From assembly GCA_009827215.1 (NCBI GenBank), contig WUAJ01000002.1, positions 1 through 42,315 of the forward strand: DNA of 42,315 bases. Direction: 5' to 3'. The translations under genes and the position numbers were made by a program. The DNA comes from Phycisphaeraceae bacterium (GTDB lineage: Bacteria > Planctomycetota > Phycisphaerae > Phycisphaerales > UBA1924). Positions 25,843-33,365 of this stretch are shown one piece after another (positions within the stretch are counted from its first letter, which is position 1; the number at the start of each line of letters is the position of its first letter). Below the pieces are notes generated by a model. It saw nothing but the letters and a program-made list of their open reading frames with translations. It was not told the origin of the DNA and searched no databases.

Positions 25843-27447
25843 ATGGATGATGCGAACCAAACGCCGCAGAGCGAAGCGATAGAACACCAATCAAAATCCG
25901 ATCATGCTCCCACGCAGGATCAGCGGATGACTGATCCCGGCACGCCGATGTCGGGGTTGATCGCGCTCGTCTTCGCGATCATCGTCGCGGCGGGAACGAT
26001 CTTCTGGCAGAACCTCCCAGAATCGACCCATTACGCAGTGATCGGTGAGGACATGCCTGAGATGGTGATCTCTGCAGAAGCCTCAGCGCCTGGACGATTC
26101 GGACAGGTCGATCTCGCGGCTCGGATGTTCATCCGAGGTCGGACAATGCTCGCGGGCAATGAAGCGAGCATCATGTCGCAGTTTGTCGCCGCGTACACGC
26201 CTGAAGATCAAGTCCGCACGATCATCATGAGTGGTGAGTTCGAGGACGCGGACGCGGCGCTGAATCGGATCGAATCCGCACGGCTGGAACTCGCGAGCAG
26301 GCTCGATGACATTGAGGGCGCCGAGAACGCGGAGATCATCGAAGGTGATGGGTTCGTGCTCGAAGAACTTGATGATGCTGGAAAGACTGAGATCTCACGC
26401 TACGGCATTGTGTTCGAGGAGCTCGACGCGCTTCAATCGATCTATACCAATGGCCCGGACTCGATTGATGATCCGATGCGTGATCAGCTCATCGCTCGTT
26501 ATGGTGTGCTCGGACAAGCGGCGCTCGCGTATGGACTCGATGACAACGATCCGATGCGCGAGCCGATTGTGAATGGATTTGTGGGGATTGCGCTGCTGTT
26601 GTTCTTTGCGATGATGGTTGTGGTGCTCGCAACGATCGCAGGGTTTGTGCTGCTGATCTTTGGGGTCGTGCAGTTCTCCGTCGGGAAGATGAAGTTCCGA
26701 TTCCAATCTCCGGCGCCTGGTGGATCGGTATTTCTCGAAACCTATGGCTTGTTCGTCGCGGGATTCGCGGTGCTCTCGATCGGTTTGTTTGTGGTCAGCA
26801 CAAAGTTCAATCCGGCGCTCGGAGCATTGGCGCTCCCGCTCCAGTGGGTGCTGCTACTGGTGCCATTATGGGCGATTGTGCGTGGGATGAAGGTGCACGA
26901 TTGGAAGGATGCGATCGGATTCCATCGCGGCGAAGGACTCTTTAAAGAAATCGGCTGCGGATTTATCGCGTACCTCGCGAGCATCCCGGTATTCTTGATC
27001 GGTATCGTGATCACGCTGTTGATTGTAATCGCGCAGGGCATGATGGCGCAAGCACAAGGACAACCTCCTGAGTTGGTTGAGAATCCTGTCTTCAAGCTGC
27101 TTAGTGACTCAAGTCCGATCGCGATTTTCTTGGTCTTTACGCTCGCGACGGTCTGGGCGCCGCTCACAGAAGAACTGATCTTCCGCGGCGCGTTACATCG
27201 TCACATGTGCGGTCGTTTGCACTGGGTGCTCGCGGCTTTCCTGACGGCGATCTTGTTCGCGTACATGCACTCGTACGGGCCGTTGATGGTTGCGCCGCTG
27301 ATCGCGCTGGGATTCATGTTCGCTATTATGCGTCAGTGGCGCGGATCACTCATCGCGCCGATCACGGCGCACTTCATCCACAACGCGAGCTTGGTCGGTT
27401 TCATGATCGTGTTTATTTCGCTCTTGAAAGATCCGATCCTCAGCTGA
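25843..27447 (+). CDS. CPBP family intramembrane metalloprotease with N-terminal extension
   Basis: This is a 534-residue membrane protein. The C-terminal part (about 330-530) carries the CPBP/Rce1-type motifs: the EE-x-x-x-R of TEELIFRGAL (Glu443, Glu444, Arg448), a central F-x-x-x-H helix (FAYMHSYGP) and the final HFIHNAS segment that supplies another metal ligand. Known family members act as membrane proteases or self-immunity factors. The N-terminal half is unusual: after a disordered lead (about 1-30), one helix (about 37-53) precedes an acidic, helical extracytoplasmic domain (about 65-240), and two further helices follow. CPBP proteins are usually 200-320 residues. The ATG at 25843 has a weak AGGC site. 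Its 3' end overlaps the next convergent gene by 8 bases. Confidence 0.85.
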   Translation: MDDANQTPQSEAIEHQSKSDHAPTQDQRMTDPGTPMSGLIALVFAIIVAAGTIFWQNLPESTHYAVIGEDMPEMVISAEASAPGRFGQVDLAARMFIRGRTMLAGNEASIMSQFVAAYTPEDQVRTIIMSGEFEDADAALNRIESARLELASRLDDIEGAENAEIIEGDGFVLEELDDAGKTEISRYGIVFEELDALQSIYTNGPDSIDDPMRDQLIARYGVLGQAALAYGLDDNDPMREPIVNGFVGIALLLFFAMMVVVLATIAGFVLLIFGVVQFSVGKMKFRFQSPAPGGSVFLETYGLFVAGFAVLSIGLFVVSTKFNPALGALALPLQWVLLLVPLWAIVRGMKVHDWKDAIGFHRGEGLFKEIGCGFIAYLASIPVFLIGIVITLLIVIAQGMMAQAQGQPPELVENPVFKLLSDSSPIAIFLVFTLATVWAPLTEELIFRGALHRHMCGRLHWVLAAFLTAILFAYMHSYGPLMVAPLIALGFMFAIMRQWRGSLIAPITAHFIHNASLVGFMIVFISLLKDPILS

Positions 27448-28627
27448 CCGCCTGCGGGATCGCTTGAGCAGATTGATCGTTGGCGTTTGATACTTTGAGC
27501 AGCGCCGAAGCCGCGACCTTGGAGATGACGATCAGCGCCATGATGGTCGCGACGATTCCAGCGACAATCACCCAGCGTGGTTGGTCGAATCCGCCGTTCC
27601 ATCCAGTGAAGGACACACCAATGAGAACCGCCGCGAGTGTGCGTGGGGTCATCCCGATGACAGTGCCGAGCACGAAGACCCCACGAGAGACTCCCAGGCA
27701 TCCAAGGAAGAGGTTGGTGAGCGCGAACGGAGCGCTTGGAGATGCACGCAGGAGCGAGACGATCAGCACGGCACGCTTGGGACTCGCAGTCAGTAATGCA
27801 TCGCGTACCATCACGGCACGCGGAGATTTGTTGAGTTCATGCTCGACGCGATGACGAGCGACGCGGCGCACGAGTTCGTAACCGATCAATGACGCGCCAC
27901 CAAATCCGATGAGCGCCGCAGGGAGACCAAACGCGACCCCAAAGGTGTATCCCGCAAGGATCGCTTGTGAGACTGTCGGGAGGCATCCGAGTCCGGCGAG
28001 GATGATGAACGCGGCGGTGTAGATGCTGAGTCCAAGAATCAGTTGTGTGGTTGATCCCGCGCTTCCGACGAGTGCGGCGCTGATGGGTTCCATATTGAGT
28101 ACGAGCATGACACCCGCGAAGCTTGGTAGCGTTGCCCACGCAACGCCGAGGATCATCGCGGGACCGAGTCTGCGGAGCATGGCGCAGCCGCCTTTGAGTC
28201 GATCGCGTCCCATCTTGTGGACGAATCCGATCGCGAAGATCGTCGCGAGTGCTGCGGCAATGAATGGTGCGCGCTGCGGCGAGAGAAGCTGCGCGCTGAT
28301 CCATTCGCGCCAAGCGATCGGCATGATCTCGATCAGTGTCGGCATCGAGATCACCGCCGCGATGAGCGTGATGCTCCAGTAGAAACCCTGCATGATCAGG
28401 CGAGATCGGAGAGGTTTGGGTTGATCGGATCTGGTTGAAGCGCCGACCATCGCGCACGCCGCGGCACTCGCGAAAGAACTCGGACCACTGCACCCCTCGC
28501 AACGACACCCCTCGTCGCACCCGCTGTCTTCACTCGGAAGCACATGCAGATCGATCGCGACAGGTCGATCCGGCGCGGGAGCGATCCGCTCTTTCTCTAA
28601 TTGAGACTGTGTATCAACGACGGTCAT
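27440..28627 (-). CDS. VTT/DedA-family (TVP38/TMEM64-like) membrane protein
   Basis: This is a 395-residue protein with several membrane helices. The N-terminal cytoplasmic part has an unusual Cys cluster, GCDEGCRCEGCSG (Cys37, Cys41, Cys43, Cys46). The VTT/SNARE-associated core (about 190-330) has GLGCLPTVSQAILAG, FGLPAALIGFGGASLIGY and the amphipathic LLRASPSAPFALTNLFLG re-entrant loop typical of the TVP38 branch. Known homologues affect membrane lipid handling and cell envelope integrity. It is a paralogue of the gene just upstream (33 bases away) and is probably co-transcribed. The ATG at 28627 has no visible ribosome binding site. Confidence 0.85.
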   Translation of the reverse strand: MTVVDTQSQLEKERIAPAPDRPVAIDLHVLPSEDSGCDEGCRCEGCSGPSSFASAAACAMVGASTRSDQPKPLRSRLIMQGFYWSITLIAAVISMPTLIEIMPIAWREWISAQLLSPQRAPFIAAALATIFAIGFVHKMGRDRLKGGCAMLRRLGPAMILGVAWATLPSFAGVMLVLNMEPISAALVGSAGSTTQLILGLSIYTAAFIILAGLGCLPTVSQAILAGYTFGVAFGLPAALIGFGGASLIGYELVRRVARHRVEHELNKSPRAVMVRDALLTASPKRAVLIVSLLRASPSAPFALTNLFLGCLGVSRGVFVLGTVIGMTPRTLAAVLIGVSFTGWNGGFDQPRWVIVAGIVATIMALIVISKVAASALLKVSNANDQSAQAIPQAVS

Positions 28628-28660
28628 CGGGGGATGGTAGACCCCTCAAGATGAGGTTTC

Positions 28661-29485
28661 TCAGTCGTTTGTGGATGGTTCTTCGTCGTGGCTCTCAGAA
28701 GCGGGATCCGCTGAATCGCTTGGCCCCATCGCTCTTTCGATCGCTTTGTTCGCCATGTTTCCCAAGAGCAGAAGCACGCCGATCATCAGAACGATGCCAG
28801 CGATAACGAGCCATTTGGGTTTGTCGTACTCGTCCCAGCTCTCGATCTGCGATCCGATCCAGACGGCCGCGAAGGTTCGCGGCGCCATCCCCACGATGGT
28901 CGCGATGACATAGGGGACGAGTTTCACTCCCGACACGGCCATGAAGCCGTTCATGAGCGAGAATGGAGACGCGGGCGAGACGCGCAGGAGCATGAGGATG
29001 CCTGTAGCGCGCCAGAAGCCGTGCTTGATAAACGCGTCGCGGACGATCTGTGCTTTGGGGTGACGATGGAGTTCTTTCTCGACGCGTTTGCGAGCGATGA
29101 GCAGCGCGATGCAGTATCCAATGATCGACGCGCCGGTGAATCCCGCGAGTGCGGCGGGGAATCCGAATCCGATCCCAAACGCGAATCCCGCGAGGATCGC
29201 TTGGGAGTAGGTCGGGAGGAATCCGACGCCTGCGGTGATGATGAAGATCCCGATGTACATCGCGAGACCGATCGCGAGTGATCCGCCGCCCTCTTGGTTG
29301 CGCTGGAGGAGGATGTCGGACGCTTTGGACATGTTGGCGAGCAGGAGGAACCCAGCAATCGCGGGCATCGCGGCCCAGAGGAATCCGAGGACCGCGGCGG
29401 GACCGAGACGGGAGACGATCGCGCCGAATGATTGGTTGGAGTCTTGTAATGACTCTGGAGCTTGGTTTGAAGGGGTTTCGGTCAT
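28661..29485 (-). CDS. VTT/DedA-family (TVP38/TMEM64-like) membrane protein
   Basis: This 274-residue paralogue of the downstream gene has the same core: GVGFLPTYSQAILAGFAFG, GFGFPAALAGFTGASIIGY and LLRVSPASPFSLMNGFMA, with about six hydrophobic segments. It lacks the Cys-rich N-terminus and ends in an acidic tail (SDSADPASESHDEEPS). The ATG at 29485 (MTETPSNQA) is preferred over a longer frame from 29722, whose extra 79 residues overlap the next gene and look non-coding. There is no clear ribosome binding site. It is the first gene of a two-gene unit and is divergent from the zinc-ribbon gene. Confidence 0.85.
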   Translation of the reverse strand: MTETPSNQAPESLQDSNQSFGAIVSRLGPAAVLGFLWAAMPAIAGFLLLANMSKASDILLQRNQEGGGSLAIGLAMYIGIFIITAGVGFLPTYSQAILAGFAFGIGFGFPAALAGFTGASIIGYCIALLIARKRVEKELHRHPKAQIVRDAFIKHGFWRATGILMLLRVSPASPFSLMNGFMAVSGVKLVPYVIATIVGMAPRTFAAVWIGSQIESWDEYDKPKWLVIAGIVLMIGVLLLLGNMANKAIERAMGPSDSADPASESHDEEPSTND

Positions 29486-29542
29486 GGGGTGATGGTATGC
29501 GATGGATCTGAGTGAGAGATTGATGCGTATCTCTCCGATGGA

Positions 29543-30208
29543 ATGCATCGCGGATTGCTCATCGGAATGTATATTTTCGCCACAGTGATCGTACTGGGGT
29601 ATTTGGTTGACGCTCAGAATGTCCGAAGATGTTATGACATCGGGTTCCCAGCTTATTTTTTCGTAGAAATCGAAGACGGTGAGTACATCGTACAAAATGA
29701 GGATGAGTATTCCCTTGAACATGACTCAGACGCATGGTTCTCAGGAATCAACTTGTACGCTAGACCAAAGAGAACCCGAGGGCCTGTCAAGAACGGTTTC
29801 ACTTTCTACTACACATGCAGTTTCATGGAATCTCAATCAGATGTCCGGATATATGACTTAGGAGAGCATTCGGAAAAAGAACTCCAGCGCGTATACGAAG
29901 CATGTCTTGCATATGCGAAGGCCCATCCTGTGTACGCACCCTATCGCCCTGGTGAACCCGCAACGGTCATATTTGATTCTGCTCAGATGATCAAATGCGG
30001 CGCAGGGCTCGCCTCTTACTTGGGACTGCCAGCATTGGTCACTTGGATGATCTCGTATGTGGTTTCTGCTGAGAAGATGAGTTCAAGCTCATACAGACGA
30101 GAACACATGCTCTGTGTACATTGCGCCTACGAAATCGAAGGGCTCACCTCGCCTATCTGCCCTGAATGCGGCAAGGAGCATGGTTCAAAGATCGGAGAGC
30201 CCGCCTAA
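29543..30208 (+). CDS. Membrane protein with C-terminal zinc ribbon, hypothetical
   Basis: This is a 221-residue protein with a first membrane helix (about 5-22), a polar extracytoplasmic domain (about 25-150) rich in Asp, Glu and Tyr, a second helix (about 155-174) and a C-terminal zinc ribbon. The ribbon has CVHC at 191-194 and CPEC at 206-209 (Cys191, Cys194, Cys206, Cys209), which should bind one zinc. Its form, C-x-x-C-x-Y-x-(I/L)-x-G-L, is familiar from planctomycete membrane proteins of unknown role. Codon use is more AT-rich than in the neighbours. The ATG at 29543 lacks a strong ribosome binding site. No function is proposed. Confidence 0.78.
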   Translation: MHRGLLIGMYIFATVIVLGYLVDAQNVRRCYDIGFPAYFFVEIEDGEYIVQNEDEYSLEHDSDAWFSGINLYARPKRTRGPVKNGFTFYYTCSFMESQSDVRIYDLGEHSEKELQRVYEACLAYAKAHPVYAPYRPGEPATVIFDSAQMIKCGAGLASYLGLPALVTWMISYVVSAEKMSSSSYRREHMLCVHCAYEIEGLTSPICPECGKEHGSKIGEPA

Positions 30209-30291
30209 ACTCTCGTATCGTTCGGAGGTTTCGGGCGATTGACACCCTGTTTCCCCCTGTGCCAACGCATGGGATTGAGGAGAGTTTCGGC

Positions 30292-31224
30292 ATGATCCCG
30301 CACCCGCCGCCCCGTGAGAGTTCTTTAGGTTTCTTGTACCTGCCGCCATTTCGCGTGCAGGGGTATTCCGTCGCGGGTGAAGCGACGGCGATCTCGATCC
30401 CTGAGATGGATGTCTGCTTCGATATGGGCAAAGCGTTCCGCGCGCATCTTGCTCCGAAGTACTGCGTACTCTCGCACGGGCACATGGACCACATCGGTGG
30501 TCTCGCCTACTGGTGCTCGCAGCGCAACTTCCAGGGGATGGGGCCGGGGACGATTATCTGTGACAAGCGCATCGAGGACGATGTCCGCGAGATGATGAAC
30601 GGCTTCCACAAGCTCGAACGGCAGCAGACCCCCTACGAACTCATCGCGATTGAAGAAGGTGAAGATTTCGAGATCAAGAACAACATCGTGCTGCGTCCGT
30701 TCCACACAGAACACACCTGTCCGAGCATGGGGTACTCGATCATCGAGAAACGCACAAAGCTCAAACCAGAGCTCGCGGGACTCCCTCAAGAGAAGATCAA
30801 AGAACTGCGACAGCGCGGCGAGGAGATCGTCAACCACTTCGAGGTCCCGCTCGTTGCCTACACAGGGGACACGCTCCCAGGGGCGCACCTGCTGACTCCA
30901 GAGGTGATGAACGCGCAGATCATCATCAGCGAGTGCACCTTCTTTGAACCCGATCACACCAAACGCGCGAAGGTCGGGATGCACATGCATGTCAACGACA
31001 TCGCGGAATGGCTCAAAGTCGCGCAGTGCGAGCACATGGTGCTCTGTCATGTCTCGCGCCGGACACACATGGGACAAGCACGCAAGGCGCTGATGTCCGT
31101 CGCCGGGAAAGAACTGTGCGAGCGTGTGCACTTCCTGATGGATCATCGCACCAATCGCGAGCGCTACGAGGTGCAAGCGGAAGAAGCGCGGAAGATGGAA
31201 GAAGAACTCGCGAATCGCGACTGA
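30292..31224 (+). CDS. Metallo-beta-lactamase-fold RNase Z-like hydrolase
   Basis: This 310-residue protein has the metal-binding SHGHMDHIGG (His62, His64, Asp66, His67), then HTEHTCPSMGYSI (about 175-187), YTGDT (about 226-230) and SECTFFEPDH (about 246-255), followed by MHMHVNDIAEW and a late LCHVSRR. The ECTF and GHM/HVND pattern recalls short tRNase Z, which cuts the 3' trailer of tRNA precursors. It also keeps a C-terminal charged helix. The start at 30292 follows GAGGAG by 9 bases; a longer frame from 30166 overlaps the upstream gene and looks non-coding. It converges with pyrE (23 bases). Whether it processes tRNA or another substrate is open. Confidence 0.87.
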   Translation: MIPHPPPRESSLGFLYLPPFRVQGYSVAGEATAISIPEMDVCFDMGKAFRAHLAPKYCVLSHGHMDHIGGLAYWCSQRNFQGMGPGTIICDKRIEDDVREMMNGFHKLERQQTPYELIAIEEGEDFEIKNNIVLRPFHTEHTCPSMGYSIIEKRTKLKPELAGLPQEKIKELRQRGEEIVNHFEVPLVAYTGDTLPGAHLLTPEVMNAQIIISECTFFEPDHTKRAKVGMHMHVNDIAEWLKVAQCEHMVLCHVSRRTHMGQARKALMSVAGKELCERVHFLMDHRTNRERYEVQAEEARKMEEELANRD

Positions 31225-31247
31225 TCCGGATCGGATCTATCCTCAAC

Positions 31248-31811
31248 TTACTCGTCGACGCCCAGATCCTGCTTGGTGAACAGCGCATGGAACTCGACTC
31301 CCGCGCCCTCGATGTTCTCGCGTGCGCCCTCTTGTCGATCGATCACGCTGATGATCGCGGGGACTTTCGCACCCAGCGACTTGAGCACTTCCACAGCTTC
31401 GAGTGCCTGACCTCCGGTCGTCGCGACATCTTCGACGAAGATCACAACATCGCCCTCGTTGACTTCCCCTTCGACCTGCTTCGCTGTGCCGTAGTCTTTC
31501 TTCGCGTTGCGGACGAAGATCGCGGGTTTCTTGGTATTCATCGATGCGATGGTCACAAGCGGGATCCCTCCGAGTTCGGCGCCAGCGAGGCGTGTGACTG
31601 AGCCGTGGGTTTGCTCGATCTGGGAGATGACCTGACCAAACAGGGGTCCGAGTTCTTCGAGGATCTCCGGCTTGGTGGAGAACTTGTACTTGTCGAGGTA
31701 ATACGAACTCGTGCGACCTGAGCGAAGGGTGAACTCTCCACGCAGGAGCGAAGCGTTGGCGATTCGTTGAGCGAGTGGGGAGATCGGTTTGGTCGAAGAC
31801 TCAGAACTCAT
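31248..31811 (-). CDS. pyrE: Orotate phosphoribosyltransferase
   Basis: This 187-residue enzyme joins orotate and PRPP to give orotidine 5'-monophosphate in pyrimidine synthesis. It has LRSGRTSSYYLDKYKFS (about 29-45), the catalytic loop with a RNAKKDYGT segment (about 100-108), and the PRPP-binding VVIFVEDVATTGGQALE (about 121-137). The length is slightly below the usual 200-215. GGAG lies about 8 bases before the ATG at 31811. It reads away from the exported-protein gene at 32104; no other pyrimidine gene is nearby. Confidence 0.95.
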   Translation of the reverse strand: MSSESSTKPISPLAQRIANASLLRGEFTLRSGRTSSYYLDKYKFSTKPEILEELGPLFGQVISQIEQTHGSVTRLAGAELGGIPLVTIASMNTKKPAIFVRNAKKDYGTAKQVEGEVNEGDVVIFVEDVATTGGQALEAVEVLKSLGAKVPAIISVIDRQEGARENIEGAGVEFHALFTKQDLGVDE

Positions 31812-31928
31812 GAAGGTGCTCCGCTTTGATGGGGTGTTGATCGGTGGATGGTCCGGGAATTATGGGCGTAGGTGCATGAAAAACCTAGATTTGGACGGTT
31901 TTTTCTCGTGCAAGCGTCATAATTGCTT

Positions 31929-31977
31929 CCCCAGTGCGTTTGGGGTGTTGAGCCCCACTTGGGGATGAAGCATCCCC
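31929..31977 (+). promoter_or_regulatory. Ladder of alternative G/C hairpins upstream of the 32104 gene
   Basis: CCCCA (31929-31933), TGGGG (31941-31945), CCCCA (31953-31957) and TGGGG (31960-31964) alternate, followed by a GGGGATG (31961-31967) / CATCCCC (31971-31977) stem. Neighbouring segments can pair in several mutually exclusive ways. It lies 127-175 bases ahead of the start codon and has no T-run. It may be a regulatory leader. Confidence 0.45.
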
Positions 31978-32103
31978 TCATGCACGCCGATATATGTTGT
32001 TCGGCCAGGGATGGTGAGGTCGATGGGTCGTGTGGCGGCATAGGTGCCGTGAACCCGTCAGGAACAAACATGAACGCTTGAAGGATTCGGGAGGATCTCC
32101 ACT

Positions 32104-33285
32104 ATGAAGTTGAATGCACGCCAAATCTGGTTGATCGCTGGTCTGTCCATGGGAATGCTCGGCTCGAGCACACTGGCGCAGGTCGCTCCGCCGCCGACAG
32201 AGTCGAAGAAGGAAGAGCCCGCGGCTCAACCTGAAGCTGGTGCAGCACAAAGCGAAGCAACTGAATCGACTCAACCACAGGCACAACCAGAGAAGCGTCC
32301 ATTGATGACGCATACACCTGGTGCGAACCAGACCGGTACAGAGAATCTCCCAACGAGCACGCCATATCCAAAGCTGCTCGCGAAGGACGAGAATGGGAAG
32401 ATCATCCGCCTGACCGAACTCCCTGACATTCTGGCGCTGCGCTCTAACCCAACGGTTGGTCAGCGTTCAGTGACCGCGATCATGCCCGTGCTCTACGGGC
32501 GACGCGCTCGCTTTGAGCGTCTGGTGATCGATAACCTCGACCTCTACTGGATGGTGACTGATGGCCGTCTGGAAACGATGGATCTCAACGACATCAAGAA
32601 GATGTCTGAGGTTGCTGAGATGATCAAGCCGCTCGTGGGTCGCACGACGCTCTCGCAAGAACTCCGCAACCGTGGAATCCTGACTCGTACGCAAGCAGGA
32701 ATGAACGAGTACATCGTCAACGAGTACAAGCAAGGGATCACGACTGAGATTCAGTTCGAGTCCGAAGAACCACTCAGCGAGATCATGCGATTCATCCTGC
32801 AAGACTCGATCCACGAGACCATCCAAGCCTATCGCGCGATGCTCGCGGAACTCTCCTTCCAGGTCGCCGATCTGGTGAAAGAGACACAACTCTCTTCATC
32901 CGCAGCAATCGCTCTTGCCGACTTGCAAGCACCACTCGCGGACAACAAGGAAGAGCAGCAAGCACACCTCGCGAAGCTCGATGAAGCGTTCCGCGCTCTG
33001 AGTCTCGAAGAAGGCATCGAGCTGCTGACCGCGATGCGCAATCAACGAAAGAACCCTGACATCTCACCTGCGATCCAAGAGATCAATGTCATGCACGATC
33101 GCAAGGTCGATATGAGCGAGAAAGAAGGATACTTCGAAGGCGAGATCCGCTATCAAGACGGTCGCGTGATCAAAACGAAAGAAACCAAAGCCGCTCATAA
33201 AGAGAAACTTGATCAGACAACAGAAGAGCTTGAAAAAGCGAAGGAAGGTAAGTCTGATGGCGCCGGAGTTCCGGTCGACGATTAA
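32104..33285 (+). CDS. Exported hypothetical protein
   Basis: This is a 393-residue protein with a signal peptide (about 1-24, ending TLA). A low-complexity Gln/Glu/Pro/Ala segment follows (about 25-70). The rest is mostly helical, with a region (about 105-150) of mixed polar strands (SVTAIMPVLYGRRARFERLV) and long amphipathic helices (EIMRFILQDSIHETIQAYRAMLAELSFQV) up to about residue 330, ending in a Lys/Glu-rich tail. No catalytic motif was recognised. GGGAGG precedes the ATG at 32104. It is a single gene ending at a terminator. Confidence 0.82.
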   Translation: MKLNARQIWLIAGLSMGMLGSSTLAQVAPPPTESKKEEPAAQPEAGAAQSEATESTQPQAQPEKRPLMTHTPGANQTGTENLPTSTPYPKLLAKDENGKIIRLTELPDILALRSNPTVGQRSVTAIMPVLYGRRARFERLVIDNLDLYWMVTDGRLETMDLNDIKKMSEVAEMIKPLVGRTTLSQELRNRGILTRTQAGMNEYIVNEYKQGITTEIQFESEEPLSEIMRFILQDSIHETIQAYRAMLAELSFQVADLVKETQLSSSAAIALADLQAPLADNKEEQQAHLAKLDEAFRALSLEEGIELLTAMRNQRKNPDISPAIQEINVMHDRKVDMSEKEGYFEGEIRYQDGRVIKTKETKAAHKEKLDQTTEELEKAKEGKSDGAGVPVDD

Positions 33286-33315
33286 TCCAAATCACATCCT
33301 CTACTGTGAATCAGA

Positions 33316-33344
33316 AAACACCCGGCTTTCATCGCCGGGTGTTT
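33316..33344. terminator. Bidirectional terminator between the 32104 gene and lysS
   Basis: AAACACCCGGC (33316-33326) pairs perfectly with GCCGGGTGTTT (33334-33344), with A-rich and T-rich arms. Confidence 0.9.
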
Positions 33345-33365
33345 CTACATAGAAACAGCTGTTGA

